From IMG/VR virus record IMGVR_UViG_3300023109_002140, positions 1 to 22,021 of that record: a DNA stretch of 22,021 nt, one strand, 5' to 3'. Position 1 is the stretch's first letter. Each line of letters starts with the position of its first letter. The DNA is from a virus. Made by a program: the position numbers and the translations under genes. The notes under the pieces are model-generated. The model made no database searches. It saw only the letters and a program-made list of their open reading frames with translations, and was not told the DNA's origin. Positions 7,376 to 14,448 of this stretch are shown here, in pieces.

Positions 7376-8010
7376 TTTGTAAATTCAATATCCCATTCAT
7401 TTACTCTGTGTACTTTGTATCCAAACTGTTTAAGATAATCATCAAAAACGTTTTTCATACCTTTTCGATTTCCATGTTCAATAGTCATAAAACGTATATC
7501 AATTAAATCAAAGTTTATAGACTGTAGTGCTTCTATTTCAGCACCTTCTATATCTAAGCTCATGTAATCTATTACAATAGGTACTCCGAGTGTGTTATTA
7601 ATTATGTTTGTTGCAGTGTCTGATTGAACCTTAAATGTTTCAATGCCTTTGTCAAAAAATTTCTTAAAGGACTTAGTGTTGCCTTCGAGACTTGCGATAC
7701 GCCCTAATTGATTTGCAGGATCTTTTTTCTTAAAATGTAATGGAACTTCAATGTCTACTTCACCAGGGCCAATCCATACTGCTTTGTGTACAATAGTACT
7801 ATTAGGTCTATTATTAGTTAGTGGTTGTATTAATTTTGGATTTGCTTCTATACATAATCCAGTCCAACCGTAATCTAATTCTAGTGTTGCTGTGTTACTG
7901 CCAAACAATCCGTCATTAGCACCTATATCTAAAAATACTCCACTACGTCTGTGTTTAGCAATTTCTTCAATATAATACTTGTCTTGTCCTATTTGACTGT
8001 AGTATGTCAT
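7372..8010 (-). CDS. FkbM-family methyltransferase (212 aa)
   Basis: FkbM-type SAM methyltransferase. SQIGQDKYYIEE (5-16), VFLDIGANDG (25-34), LCIEANPKL and MSLDIEGAEIEAL are all hallmark segments of that family, which O-methylates sugars and other small molecules. The gene begins at the ATG at 8010 rather than an upstream ATG at 8043, because this forms an ATGA overlap with the upstream glycosyltransferase stop and is preceded by AAGGAG ten bases away. Length is normal. It sits in the middle of the overlapping operon and presumably modifies the same glycan as its neighbours. Confidence 0.9.
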   Translation of the reverse strand: MTYYSQIGQDKYYIEEIAKHRRSGVFLDIGANDGLFGSNTATLELDYGWTGLCIEANPKLIQPLTNNRPNSTIVHKAVWIGPGEVDIEVPLHFKKKDPANQLGRIASLEGNTKSFKKFFDKGIETFKVQSDTATNIINNTLGVPIVIDYMSLDIEGAEIEALQSINFDLIDIRFMTIEHGNRKGMKNVFDDYLKQFGYKVHRVNEWDIEFTK

Positions 8011-8954
8011 TTGAAATAAACTCCTTTGAGGTGTGTCCAACATTCTCCTGTTTGAACATCTTTCTTATTCCACATACTGTATGCAATTTTATTTTTCCAA
8101 TCTTGTAGATCAATATCATAATTAATATTTTCAATATCTTTTAAATGATGATGTGCTACTGGATGTACCATACTGCCGCCATCTAATGCAAATACTGGAA
8201 TTCCTTTTACAACTGCTTCAACACCACTTAGGCTATTGTAAGTTACTACACAATGACAGTTTGCTAGATCAGCATCTAATCCTTCACCGCCTTGCGATCC
8301 GCCTCTTGTTAAATTTGTACTAATCTCAACATTTGGTACATCAAGTTTATCTAATATCCTTGTTGTAATCTTAACACCTCTATCAAGGTTTCGTGGGTGA
8401 GGACGGATTATAATTTTTCTATCAGTGTATTGTCTTATAGTAATAATTTGATCTACTATCCAATTGTATATGCTTTCGTATCCTTGCTCGTAAATTTTAA
8501 CTAGACTACTATCGCCTTCTTTTTGACCCATTATAAGAATGTGATCACCTGGACTGTGCCAGTCGGTAAATTTAATGTTAGTTGCTTCTTGAAATTTATT
8601 CCAACGCTCGGGACCTACATTATCATTATTCCAATTTGCATCATTCCAACGATAACTATTCCAGCCAAACCGTAACCAACCTTTGTGTTCTCTAAATGGT
8701 TCGCTTTCACTTACTATATAAGGCTTATTACTGTTGCGTATATGTAACATGTATTTTCCATGCCATTCTTCTCGTCCGCCGTGTAAAAATTTAGGCTTTA
8801 GTTCATTAGTTTGGTAGAAACAATCAGCACGTTTTACATCATAGTGTTTGAGGTCGTCAACTGTAGTAAACTTGTCACCACATCTTTCAATGCCACCTGC
8901 CCAGCCAAAATATAATTTGCTTGCTGGTGCCGGAAATCCTACCATACTAATCAT
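8007..8954 (-). CDS. GT-B-like capsule/Kdo-type glycosyltransferase, paralog 2 (315 aa)
   Basis: Longest member of the four-paralog family. The shared core starts with RWNKFQEATNIKFTDW (117-132) and GDHILIMGQ (136-144), followed by QYTDRKI (175-181), RPHPR (184-188) and CVVTYNSLSG then VKGIPVFA (235-256). The N-terminal 115 residues contain many aromatic and His/Trp residues, differ from the paralogs and may hold the acceptor site. The ATG at 8954 is preferred over one at 8978 because it makes an ATGA overlap with the upstream paralog and keeps overlap minimal. It is adjacent to paralog 3, consistent with duplication. Donor and acceptor are unknown. Confidence 0.75.
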   Translation of the reverse strand: MISMVGFPAPASKLYFGWAGGIERCGDKFTTVDDLKHYDVKRADCFYQTNELKPKFLHGGREEWHGKYMLHIRNSNKPYIVSESEPFREHKGWLRFGWNSYRWNDANWNNDNVGPERWNKFQEATNIKFTDWHSPGDHILIMGQKEGDSSLVKIYEQGYESIYNWIVDQIITIRQYTDRKIIIRPHPRNLDRGVKITTRILDKLDVPNVEISTNLTRGGSQGGEGLDADLANCHCVVTYNSLSGVEAVVKGIPVFALDGGSMVHPVAHHHLKDIENINYDIDLQDWKNKIAYSMWNKKDVQTGECWTHLKGVYFK

Positions 8955-9871
8955 ACATAATCTCTCATATGTGCCCAAGCACTTCCGTCAGTAAGCTCTT
9001 GAAACTTCCAATGACTCATTGCTAGTTTTTCGATCCACTGTTGCCTTTCAAATACATCTGGTGTTTCAATTTGTGATAAGTCTGTATTTGCTACAGGAAA
9101 CGCTTGACTAATTTGCGGGGTTGGATCAGTTACAAATAACGGAATACCTTCAATAGCACTTGCTACACCAGGACTACTATTATATGTAATTGTAGCCCAA
9201 GCATTTTGAAAATCTTGGACAATTTTTGGATTAACACTTACATTATATTTTTTCTTATTTAAATATTTTACAGCATGTTTGTCGCCTGGGTGGCCTCTAA
9301 CAATTATAGGCCTATCAGTAAATTTACGTAGTTGTTTTATAGTTTTATCTAACCAGTCTACAACCGGTAGTCCAGACATACTCCAGCCGCCATTACGTTG
9401 TGTACAAATTAAAATATGCACTCCGTTTGACCGCCAGTCTTTCAAACTTAGTCCGAGGTCTTGTTGTATTTGCTTCCATCTATTAGGATCCGGATTATCA
9501 CTAAAGTAATTACCTGTAGTAGGAAACACTCCGTCCATACTGTAGCGTGAATAATGCATAGGATGAAACTTTCCTGTGTCATAATTAAAAAGATTACTAT
9601 CGCACATTATTGAATGCTTACCTTTTAACCTTGCTTCTTCAACTGCATATTTTCTTACTTTAAGATGCGAAGTTAAAACACTGTTAGCATGTACCCATCC
9701 TTGGATCATATTAACATCACTTTCTAATATATTATTTCCAGCATGTAATATTCCGTTATCTCCATTTGCAACTACACCTTGTATAAATCTTTTTAACACC
9801 TCTACTTTATGAGGAGATTTGTGTGCATTAGGAACTCCGGCTGCATATGCTACTACAGTTTTTTTGTTCAT
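8951..9871 (-). CDS. GT-B-like capsule/Kdo-type glycosyltransferase, paralog 3 (306 aa)
   Basis: Two Rossmann-like halves can be seen. KTVVAYAAGVPNAHKS (4-19) leads an N-terminal domain. The core shared with the paralogs has RWKQIQQDLGLSLKDWRSNG (131-150), VHILICTQ (151-158), KFTDRPI (183-189), R192-GHPG and ATITYNSSPG then EGIPLFV (226-247). A C-terminal block with the pattern helix-W-x(n)-ELTDGSAW is also shared with paralogs 2 and 4. The ATG at 9871 makes an ATGA overlap with the pyruvyltransferase gene and has GAGG upstream; an ATG at 9892 is in frame, but would lengthen the overlap. The RPHPR motif is altered to RGHPG, so its nucleotide contacts may differ. Confidence 0.75.
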   Translation of the reverse strand: MNKKTVVAYAAGVPNAHKSPHKVEVLKRFIQGVVANGDNGILHAGNNILESDVNMIQGWVHANSVLTSHLKVRKYAVEEARLKGKHSIMCDSNLFNYDTGKFHPMHYSRYSMDGVFPTTGNYFSDNPDPNRWKQIQQDLGLSLKDWRSNGVHILICTQRNGGWSMSGLPVVDWLDKTIKQLRKFTDRPIIVRGHPGDKHAVKYLNKKKYNVSVNPKIVQDFQNAWATITYNSSPGVASAIEGIPLFVTDPTPQISQAFPVANTDLSQIETPDVFERQQWIEKLAMSHWKFQELTDGSAWAHMRDYV

Positions 9872-10785
9872 AGTTGTTGTACCTCTTGCCAATAATTTTT
9901 AGTAAGTTGTACACATTCTTCTAATGCATGAGGATATGTAGCGACATCGTCAATAATATCATTCCATACTTGAAGTTTAGTTAATATATAAGGCTTGTGT
10001 TTTAACCCATAAAATTTAGTACTCCAAGGTTCAGTAACAATAACTTTACGTCCTAACAATGCTCCCCAATATGCTCCATGGTAACTGTTAGTAATAATTG
10101 TTTCAGCACTTCCTAACAGCTCTATAGTTTGATCCATATTGCCTCCACTGTTAATAAAACGTGGAATTGAATCACTGCCAAAGTTTGTTGCTTTAATTAA
10201 TTGTTTCTTATGTTCAAACCAAATTACTTTGTTTCTTATAGGATATTTTTTTGCTAGTGCAGGATGCATACAACTAGCACAAGGTACATACTTAAATGGT
10301 TGTTTATAATCACGTATGCCAACCATATCAAAATAATTCATCCATCCAGGGTATGCTATTGACTTAACACGTTTTGCTACATCTGCATTATGCCCTGCTC
10401 CCCATAGTATTCGAGGTTGTCTTGTATTGTCTAACTCATTAAGATAGTCATGAACTAATGGCTGTAACTTTGCCATAAATCGGTCTCTTGGTTTTGCATT
10501 AGTGTGCTGTACAATATTCCATACGTCTGTCCATTGTTGCATTACCTTTGCAGTGTCTGGTGCTTGCAATAATTGTTCAATAACATCACCAAATATTTCG
10601 TTTCCTAACAATCCGCCGCCACCGATTATTAACGGAACATCAGTAGGAATTTGTTCCAGGCTACAGTTCATTATATCTATAACTCGATATTCGTCTTTGT
10701 TTAAAAAATATTGAAGTGGGTTAGCAGCTAAATCGCCAACGTTATTAGGGTCTGATCGATGTACAACTGCGTATTTAATTGGCAT
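9868..10785 (-). CDS. Polysaccharide pyruvyltransferase-like protein (305 aa)
   Basis: Resembles the WcaK/CsaB family, which transfers ketal pyruvate from phosphoenolpyruvate onto sugars of exopolysaccharides or cell-wall polymers. Supporting blocks are NVGDLAANPLQYF (15-27), the glycine loop IIGGGGLLGN (53-62), ILWGAGHN in the centre and NSYHGAYWGALLGRKVIV near residue 240, all characteristic of the family's GT-B-like fold. Start at 10785 is supported by GGAGG about seven bases upstream and an 11-base overlap with the preceding gene. Negatively charged pyruvyl groups would change the charge of a surface glycan; which glycan is not known. Confidence 0.85.
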   Translation of the reverse strand: MPIKYAVVHRSDPNNVGDLAANPLQYFLNKDEYRVIDIMNCSLEQIPTDVPLIIGGGGLLGNEIFGDVIEQLLQAPDTAKVMQQWTDVWNIVQHTNAKPRDRFMAKLQPLVHDYLNELDNTRQPRILWGAGHNADVAKRVKSIAYPGWMNYFDMVGIRDYKQPFKYVPCASCMHPALAKKYPIRNKVIWFEHKKQLIKATNFGSDSIPRFINSGGNMDQTIELLGSAETIITNSYHGAYWGALLGRKVIVTEPWSTKFYGLKHKPYILTKLQVWNDIIDDVATYPHALEECVQLTKNYWQEVQQL

Positions 10786-11566
10786 GTTTATCCTCCATTA
10801 ATATACGGTGGGCAGTTCCGTTTTTAAGTTCGTCTATATGGAATTGCCCGTATGCTAGATGACACGCCCAAGCATATACTTCATCTTTGCTAAGATGCTT
10901 TGGCTTTTCTATATTCCATAAATTTTTGTTTGCAACTGGATCTGCTGCTGTTGGTGCAAGTGCAAAAGCAGGTATACCGTATAGTATACTTTCAATTGCT
11001 GCTATACTGTTATACGTAACAAGTGCATGTGCATTGTCTAAGTCTTGGTAAATTGATCTACGCAATCTTTGAAATCGTGGTTGTTTTTCTCTAATAACAA
11101 TAGGCCTATCAGTATACTTGCGTATTGTTTCAATAGTCTCGTTTTTCCATTCTTCTAACTTAACACCGTAAAATTTGCACGGCTTTGAACTAGGTGTTAC
11201 TAATAGAATATGGCTACCGCCTTTTTTTCTTGTATGTATTTTAGTTTTTAATTTTCGCCAACGATCGTCCGGACGTTCAACTATTTCATTATGTTGTAAT
11301 CCATTAGGAACAATTCTATGATACATTTTCCACCCCATAGGATTTACTTCACACTTATAATTGCCTACATATCCGCTATCCATGTAATAAAAGTTTTGGT
11401 TAGATTTTTGGCACTCCCAAATAACTTTTCTCTTGGCTAAACTTCGTATCAATATAGAATCTTTTTTATCTTGATAATTATAGTCGTAGTCATGTATAGG
11501 AAGTTTTGCTCCTTTTGCATACATGTTAATGTATTCGTCAGTAAGATTTTTACTTAAACATATCAT
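10775..11566 (-). CDS. GT-B-like glycosyltransferase, paralog 4 (263 aa, shortest)
   Basis: Fourth paralog. Core blocks are DRWRKLKTKI (101-110), GSHILLVTP (117-125), KYTDRPIVIRE (150-160) and LVTYNSIAAIES then YGIPAFAL (182-203). The RPHPR motif is replaced by REKQPR, and the N-terminal domain is shorter than in the others, so activity could be altered. The ATG at 11566 (MICLSKN) is preferred; a frame continuing to 11662 would overlap the upstream gene by 113 bases, whereas 11566 overlaps by only 17. No strong Shine-Dalgarno sequence is visible, so translation may depend on coupling to the upstream gene. Confidence 0.7.
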   Translation of the reverse strand: MICLSKNLTDEYINMYAKGAKLPIHDYDYNYQDKKDSILIRSLAKRKVIWECQKSNQNFYYMDSGYVGNYKCEVNPMGWKMYHRIVPNGLQHNEIVERPDDRWRKLKTKIHTRKKGGSHILLVTPSSKPCKFYGVKLEEWKNETIETIRKYTDRPIVIREKQPRFQRLRRSIYQDLDNAHALVTYNSIAAIESILYGIPAFALAPTAADPVANKNLWNIEKPKHLSKDEVYAWACHLAYGQFHIDELKNGTAHRILMEDKHAN

Positions 11567-12233
11567 ATAGTTCTTGTTTCCACAATTCGTTATATTCACA
11601 ATTACGATAGTTTTCAAACCAAGGACCACCTTCGGTATAATGTAATAGTTTTGGTGTGCCATCCTCTGGCTCTTTATAGTGTCCTACTAACCAATTCCAT
11701 TCAGGTGATATCTCACCAATTAGCTCGTCTTTGCCTTCTAACCAATTAAATCTGTGAAAGTATGCTCCGTTAAGTTCTTTCTCATTTACTAAGTCTATGT
11801 TAAGTCTTTTGTTAGCAGGATGTCCGCAATTGATAAGCATCATACTAGACCAATTCTTGCGTGGATAAACTGTTTGTGTTTGCCCGTCCATCTTTATACC
11901 TTCTTTAGGTGCGTAGTCGTGTTGTACACACATCAATGCTTTTGTATCGTCTGCTTGTGCAAACAACTCTGCAATGTCTGTTCTAAGTAGCATATCACAA
12001 TCCATAAACACTGCCCAGCCATTAAAGTTAGCAAGTTCAGGAACTAAGAATCGAGTAAATGTAAACTCAGTACTAGCAAGTTTATCCGGAGATCTTGAAT
12101 ACCAGCCTTGGCGTTTAAGATCAGTTTGCTTTAGTGGTATAACTTGTGCGGTCGGACTATGTCTAAGTATACTATGTTTACATACTTGATATGCTATATC
12201 TTCTCGAGGGTCATATCCTACAAATACTTTCAT
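11550..12233 (-). CDS. GT-A (GT8-like) glycosyltransferase (227 aa)
   Basis: MKVFVGYDPREDIAYQVC (1-18) is a typical N-terminal strand-loop for GT8-like enzymes that bind UDP-sugar. GWAVFMDCDMLL (72-83) contains the metal-binding DxD (D78, D80), and SSMMLINCGHP reports the acceptor-side strand. HYTEGGPWFENY near the C-terminus matches the His-containing metal/diphosphate element (HYT or HF followed by KPW in GT8). ATG at 12233 follows the TGA of the upstream fusion gene as TGATG, so the pair is coupled. Cytosolic, with no membrane anchor. The donor sugar cannot be named. Confidence 0.82.
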   Translation of the reverse strand: MKVFVGYDPREDIAYQVCKHSILRHSPTAQVIPLKQTDLKRQGWYSRSPDKLASTEFTFTRFLVPELANFNGWAVFMDCDMLLRTDIAELFAQADDTKALMCVQHDYAPKEGIKMDGQTQTVYPRKNWSSMMLINCGHPANKRLNIDLVNEKELNGAYFHRFNWLEGKDELIGEISPEWNWLVGHYKEPEDGTPKLLHYTEGGPWFENYRNCEYNELWKQELYDMFK

Positions 12234-13003
12234 CAATCTCTTCTTTCTATATCTTCTTCATAACACTCGCCCCACTGTATTTCTAGTATGTGAGTGTTCT
12301 CTGTTCCAGGATTGCTGGCCTTGTGCCAAACTTCCTTACCAATTTCAAATGTTCTACTTTTTTGTTCCAGTAGTATACTACTTTGTATACTATTCCATTC
12401 AGTGTCCATTTTAACTATGCCTTCTAGCACATTCCATTCTTCTGAACGTTTAAAATGTTTTTGGTCACTCAGTGCTTTGCCTGGATAGATTACAAGCTCT
12501 TTTACTTTATAACCTTTCTCAGGTCTGTCGTCTAGCACACGCCAGTATCCCCAATCACGCTCTGTCTTTTGTGTTTTCCACTCGTCAAGTATCCAACTAC
12601 TACTGTTAGCTTTGTTCTCACCACCTACTCCGAAAGCAAAATCTACATTAGAATGATCACCATATGTAGCATACTCTGGGGTTGTTGTGTTGGTTCTATC
12701 TCCGCCGTTAGCAAAGATTAATTGTATGTTGCCGTGTATACTTAATGTATAAAATATTGCTTGACAAGCTGAATCGTCTTCGTCATTAAATCCAATTACT
12801 TGATCAACAACTTCCATTTCGTCTATAAGTGCAACACGTTCTTCAAAGGGCATAAACGGTCTACCCTTCTTGCGTGTAAGCCATTCATCACTATTCACGC
12901 CAACAATAAGTTTGTCGCCAAGCTTCTTTGCTTCTTTAAAATAAGCAATGTGTCCGCTGTGTAGCGGGTCAAAGCCGCCTGTTACTAATACTACTCTATT
13001 CAT
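12233..13003 (-). CDS. Nucleotidyltransferase (HldE-like) fused to a phosphomannose-isomerase-type cupin (256 aa)
   Basis: Two enzyme domains on one chain. Residues 1-140 form a cytidylyltransferase-like Rossmann domain with VTGGFDPLHSGH (7-18), including the HxGH catalytic motif, LIVGVNSDEW, and FANGGDRTN near 97-105, the place of the conserved GGD loop in heptose-phosphate nucleotidyltransferases. Residues about 150-256 match the cupin of ManC C-termini and type II phosphomannose isomerases: WGYWRVL, YKVKELVIYPG, LSDQKHFKRSEEW (metal-binding His) and HILEIQWGE. Together they suggest synthesis of an NDP-sugar precursor. The ATG at 13003 is chosen because the domain begins there and a late motif lies 5 bp upstream. 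It is the promoter-proximal gene of the glycan operon. Confidence 0.82.
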   Translation of the reverse strand: MNRVVLVTGGFDPLHSGHIAYFKEAKKLGDKLIVGVNSDEWLTRKKGRPFMPFEERVALIDEMEVVDQVIGFNDEDDSACQAIFYTLSIHGNIQLIFANGGDRTNTTTPEYATYGDHSNVDFAFGVGGENKANSSSWILDEWKTQKTERDWGYWRVLDDRPEKGYKVKELVIYPGKALSDQKHFKRSEEWNVLEGIVKMDTEWNSIQSSILLEQKSRTFEIGKEVWHKASNPGTENTHILEIQWGECYEEDIERRD

Positions 13004-13008
13004 ATAGA

Positions 13009-13016
13009 TATTTATG
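13009..13016 (-). promoter_or_regulatory. T4-type late promoter motif (CATAAATA) driving the glycan operon
   Basis: Minus-strand CATAAATA differs from TATAAATA only at the first base and lies 5 bp from the ATG at 13003, the first gene of ten overlapping genes running to 4884. No Shine-Dalgarno sequence is present. This places most of the glycan cluster under late control. Confidence 0.72.
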
Positions 13017-13056
13017 TACGCAGTTAATTCCAAGTACAGATAACGAAGATATACTA

Positions 13057-13755
13057 TTAACTATTATTTTTTGTATGGGAGAATTTTGCCTTAAAAGAAG
13101 TATCAGAGTGTAAATGTACTATACTTTCTGATGTATAATACATCTTACACGATTTTAAATTTATATGAATATCTGCAGGCATCATTCCGTACATTTTTGT
13201 AAAATTTATTAATTTCTTTGCACCTGTCGGTTTTATAATATATCCGTGAGCACCGCTGATATGATTGTTATTGACATATTCAAACAAAGTATTTTGCTTT
13301 GTCGGCAAATATTCTTTTAACGACTTAACTGTAATATTATTAGTTTTGTTTAGCTTACTTGAATATAAATCTTTACCTTTTTTAAAATAAAGATGTCTAT
13401 TAATGTCAAGACTACAATAATCTTCAAAAGAATCAAGTATATTATTAGGAAGTGCATTTAGGAATGCAGCATCGTATTCTAGCACTCCGATTGGAATATT
13501 AAGATCTACACACTTTTTCCAAAGAAGATAGTGAGATAAGAAACACCCTATTACTCCTTTAGACTTTACCTTATGTTGTAAATCTTTGCATACTAAAATG
13601 TTTTCTTTAGCAGCCAAGCTATCTATTTCATCACCATATATACCTGGATAAGGTATAACATTATAATTAAATTCTCTAGCAGATTCAATACATTTAGTTA
13701 ATAGTAACTTACAATTATCGTTATGTTGTTTATAAATGCAATAAAAGTCTAGCAT
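13057..13755 (-). CDS. GT25-family glycosyltransferase (232 aa)
   Basis: Matches the LPS-biosynthesis glycosyltransferase family 25. GVIGCFLSHYLLW (67-79) corresponds to the family's GEIGCxLSH motif, IGVLEYDAAFL (89-99) to the hhhEDDA metal/nucleotide site, and SGAHGYIIKPTGAKKLI to the GTxGYxIxxxGAxKL block near residue 170. PADIHINL follows as in typical members. The first Asp of EDDA is replaced by Tyr, so the catalytic site is slightly atypical. GT25 enzymes often transfer galactose in lipooligosaccharide; the sugar here is unknown. It directly follows the uvsY stop (TAAATG), so it may be transcribed with the recombination genes rather than with the late operon. Confidence 0.82.
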   Translation of the reverse strand: MLDFYCIYKQHNDNCKLLLTKCIESAREFNYNVIPYPGIYGDEIDSLAAKENILVCKDLQHKVKSKGVIGCFLSHYLLWKKCVDLNIPIGVLEYDAAFLNALPNNILDSFEDYCSLDINRHLYFKKGKDLYSSKLNKTNNITVKSLKEYLPTKQNTLFEYVNNNHISGAHGYIIKPTGAKKLINFTKMYGMMPADIHINLKSCKMYYTSESIVHLHSDTSFKAKFSHTKNNS

Positions 13756-14211
13756 TTATATCGATGCATCTTCCATACCAGCTACACGTAGTTTAACTAC
13801 ATTAGTAATTTGCCATTGCTTTTGATCAAGTCCTTTAAGTAGACCTAACCACTTGTTACGCATTAGTGCAAACTCGTTGATAATCTTTTCATAGTCAACA
13901 ACGTCTGCCTCACCGTCTACGTATTTTTCAACGTCACGGCTTGACAGAGCTCGTTGATAATTTTCAGGATATTTCTTAAAATATGAACTACGCAACCTGC
14001 GTAGCTCAATGTTTAGATAGTGTAGTATAGCTTCGATCTCTTGTAACTGATTAAAACGCTGTTCAACAATACCTGGCATCTCTGCGGCAGCACGTTCAAC
14101 ATTGCCTTTAAGTTTTACATCTTGACGTCCTTGTACTAATTCATCTTCAAAGAATTGTACAGCACTAGGAATTTTAGATATGTCTCGTGATACTTCGCTA
14201 TACCATCCCAT
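13756..14211 (-). CDS. uvsY: UvsY-like recombination mediator (151 aa)
   Basis: UvsY of T4 is a small hexameric mediator that loads UvsX onto gp32-coated single-stranded DNA. The protein is of similar length (T4: 137), all helical in appearance, and rich in charged residues. The section from 70 to 151, with NIELRRLRSSYFKKYP, ALSSRDVEKYVDGE and a final KLRVAGMEDA, resembles UvsY of marine T4-like phages as I remember it. Its place immediately downstream of uvsX and a 76-aa gene adds support. The start at 14211 lies three bases after the previous stop, indicating coupling. Confidence 0.8.
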   Translation of the reverse strand: MGWYSEVSRDISKIPSAVQFFEDELVQGRQDVKLKGNVERAAAEMPGIVEQRFNQLQEIEAILHYLNIELRRLRSSYFKKYPENYQRALSSRDVEKYVDGEADVVDYEKIINEFALMRNKWLGLLKGLDQKQWQITNVVKLRVAGMEDASI

Positions 14212-14214
14212 AAT

Positions 14215-14445
14215 TTAATCCCAATCTTGTTCTTCGTCTAGTTTATCATCTTCGTCGAGATCTAGATAATAGTTAATTGCAATATCTAAAGTAGCATCGT
14301 GACCTAGTGCAGATATAAAGGCTTCGTCTGGTGCACCAAGATCTGCCATTAGATCTACATATCTTTCAGCTGCCGTCTCGACGTGCTTCTTGTCAAGATG
14401 TTCTTTAAACATTGTCCAGATATCTACTATTTGTGTATCATCCAT
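14215..14445 (-). CDS. Small acidic protein between uvsX and uvsY (76 aa)
   Basis: Not a family with a known function. The protein is short and strongly acidic, ending in LDLDEDDKLDEEQDWD, with an N-terminal helical part (IVDIWTMFKEHLDKKH, then AAERYVDLMADLG). GAGGA twelve bases before the ATG lies inside the last codons of uvsX, and its own stop is three bases from uvsY, so the three genes form one translational unit. A regulatory or bridging role in UvsX/UvsY recombination is possible, but based only on position. Confidence 0.75.
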   Translation of the reverse strand: MDDTQIVDIWTMFKEHLDKKHVETAAERYVDLMADLGAPDEAFISALGHDATLDIAINYYLDLDEDDKLDEEQDWD

Positions 14446-14448
14446 AAA

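Noticed and set aside
11567-11662. Upstream in-frame extension of GT paralog 4
   Set aside because: It would overlap the GT8-like gene by 113 bases. The extension (FENYRN region in another frame) is read in the known gene, and the other operon genes overlap by 1 to 20 bases.
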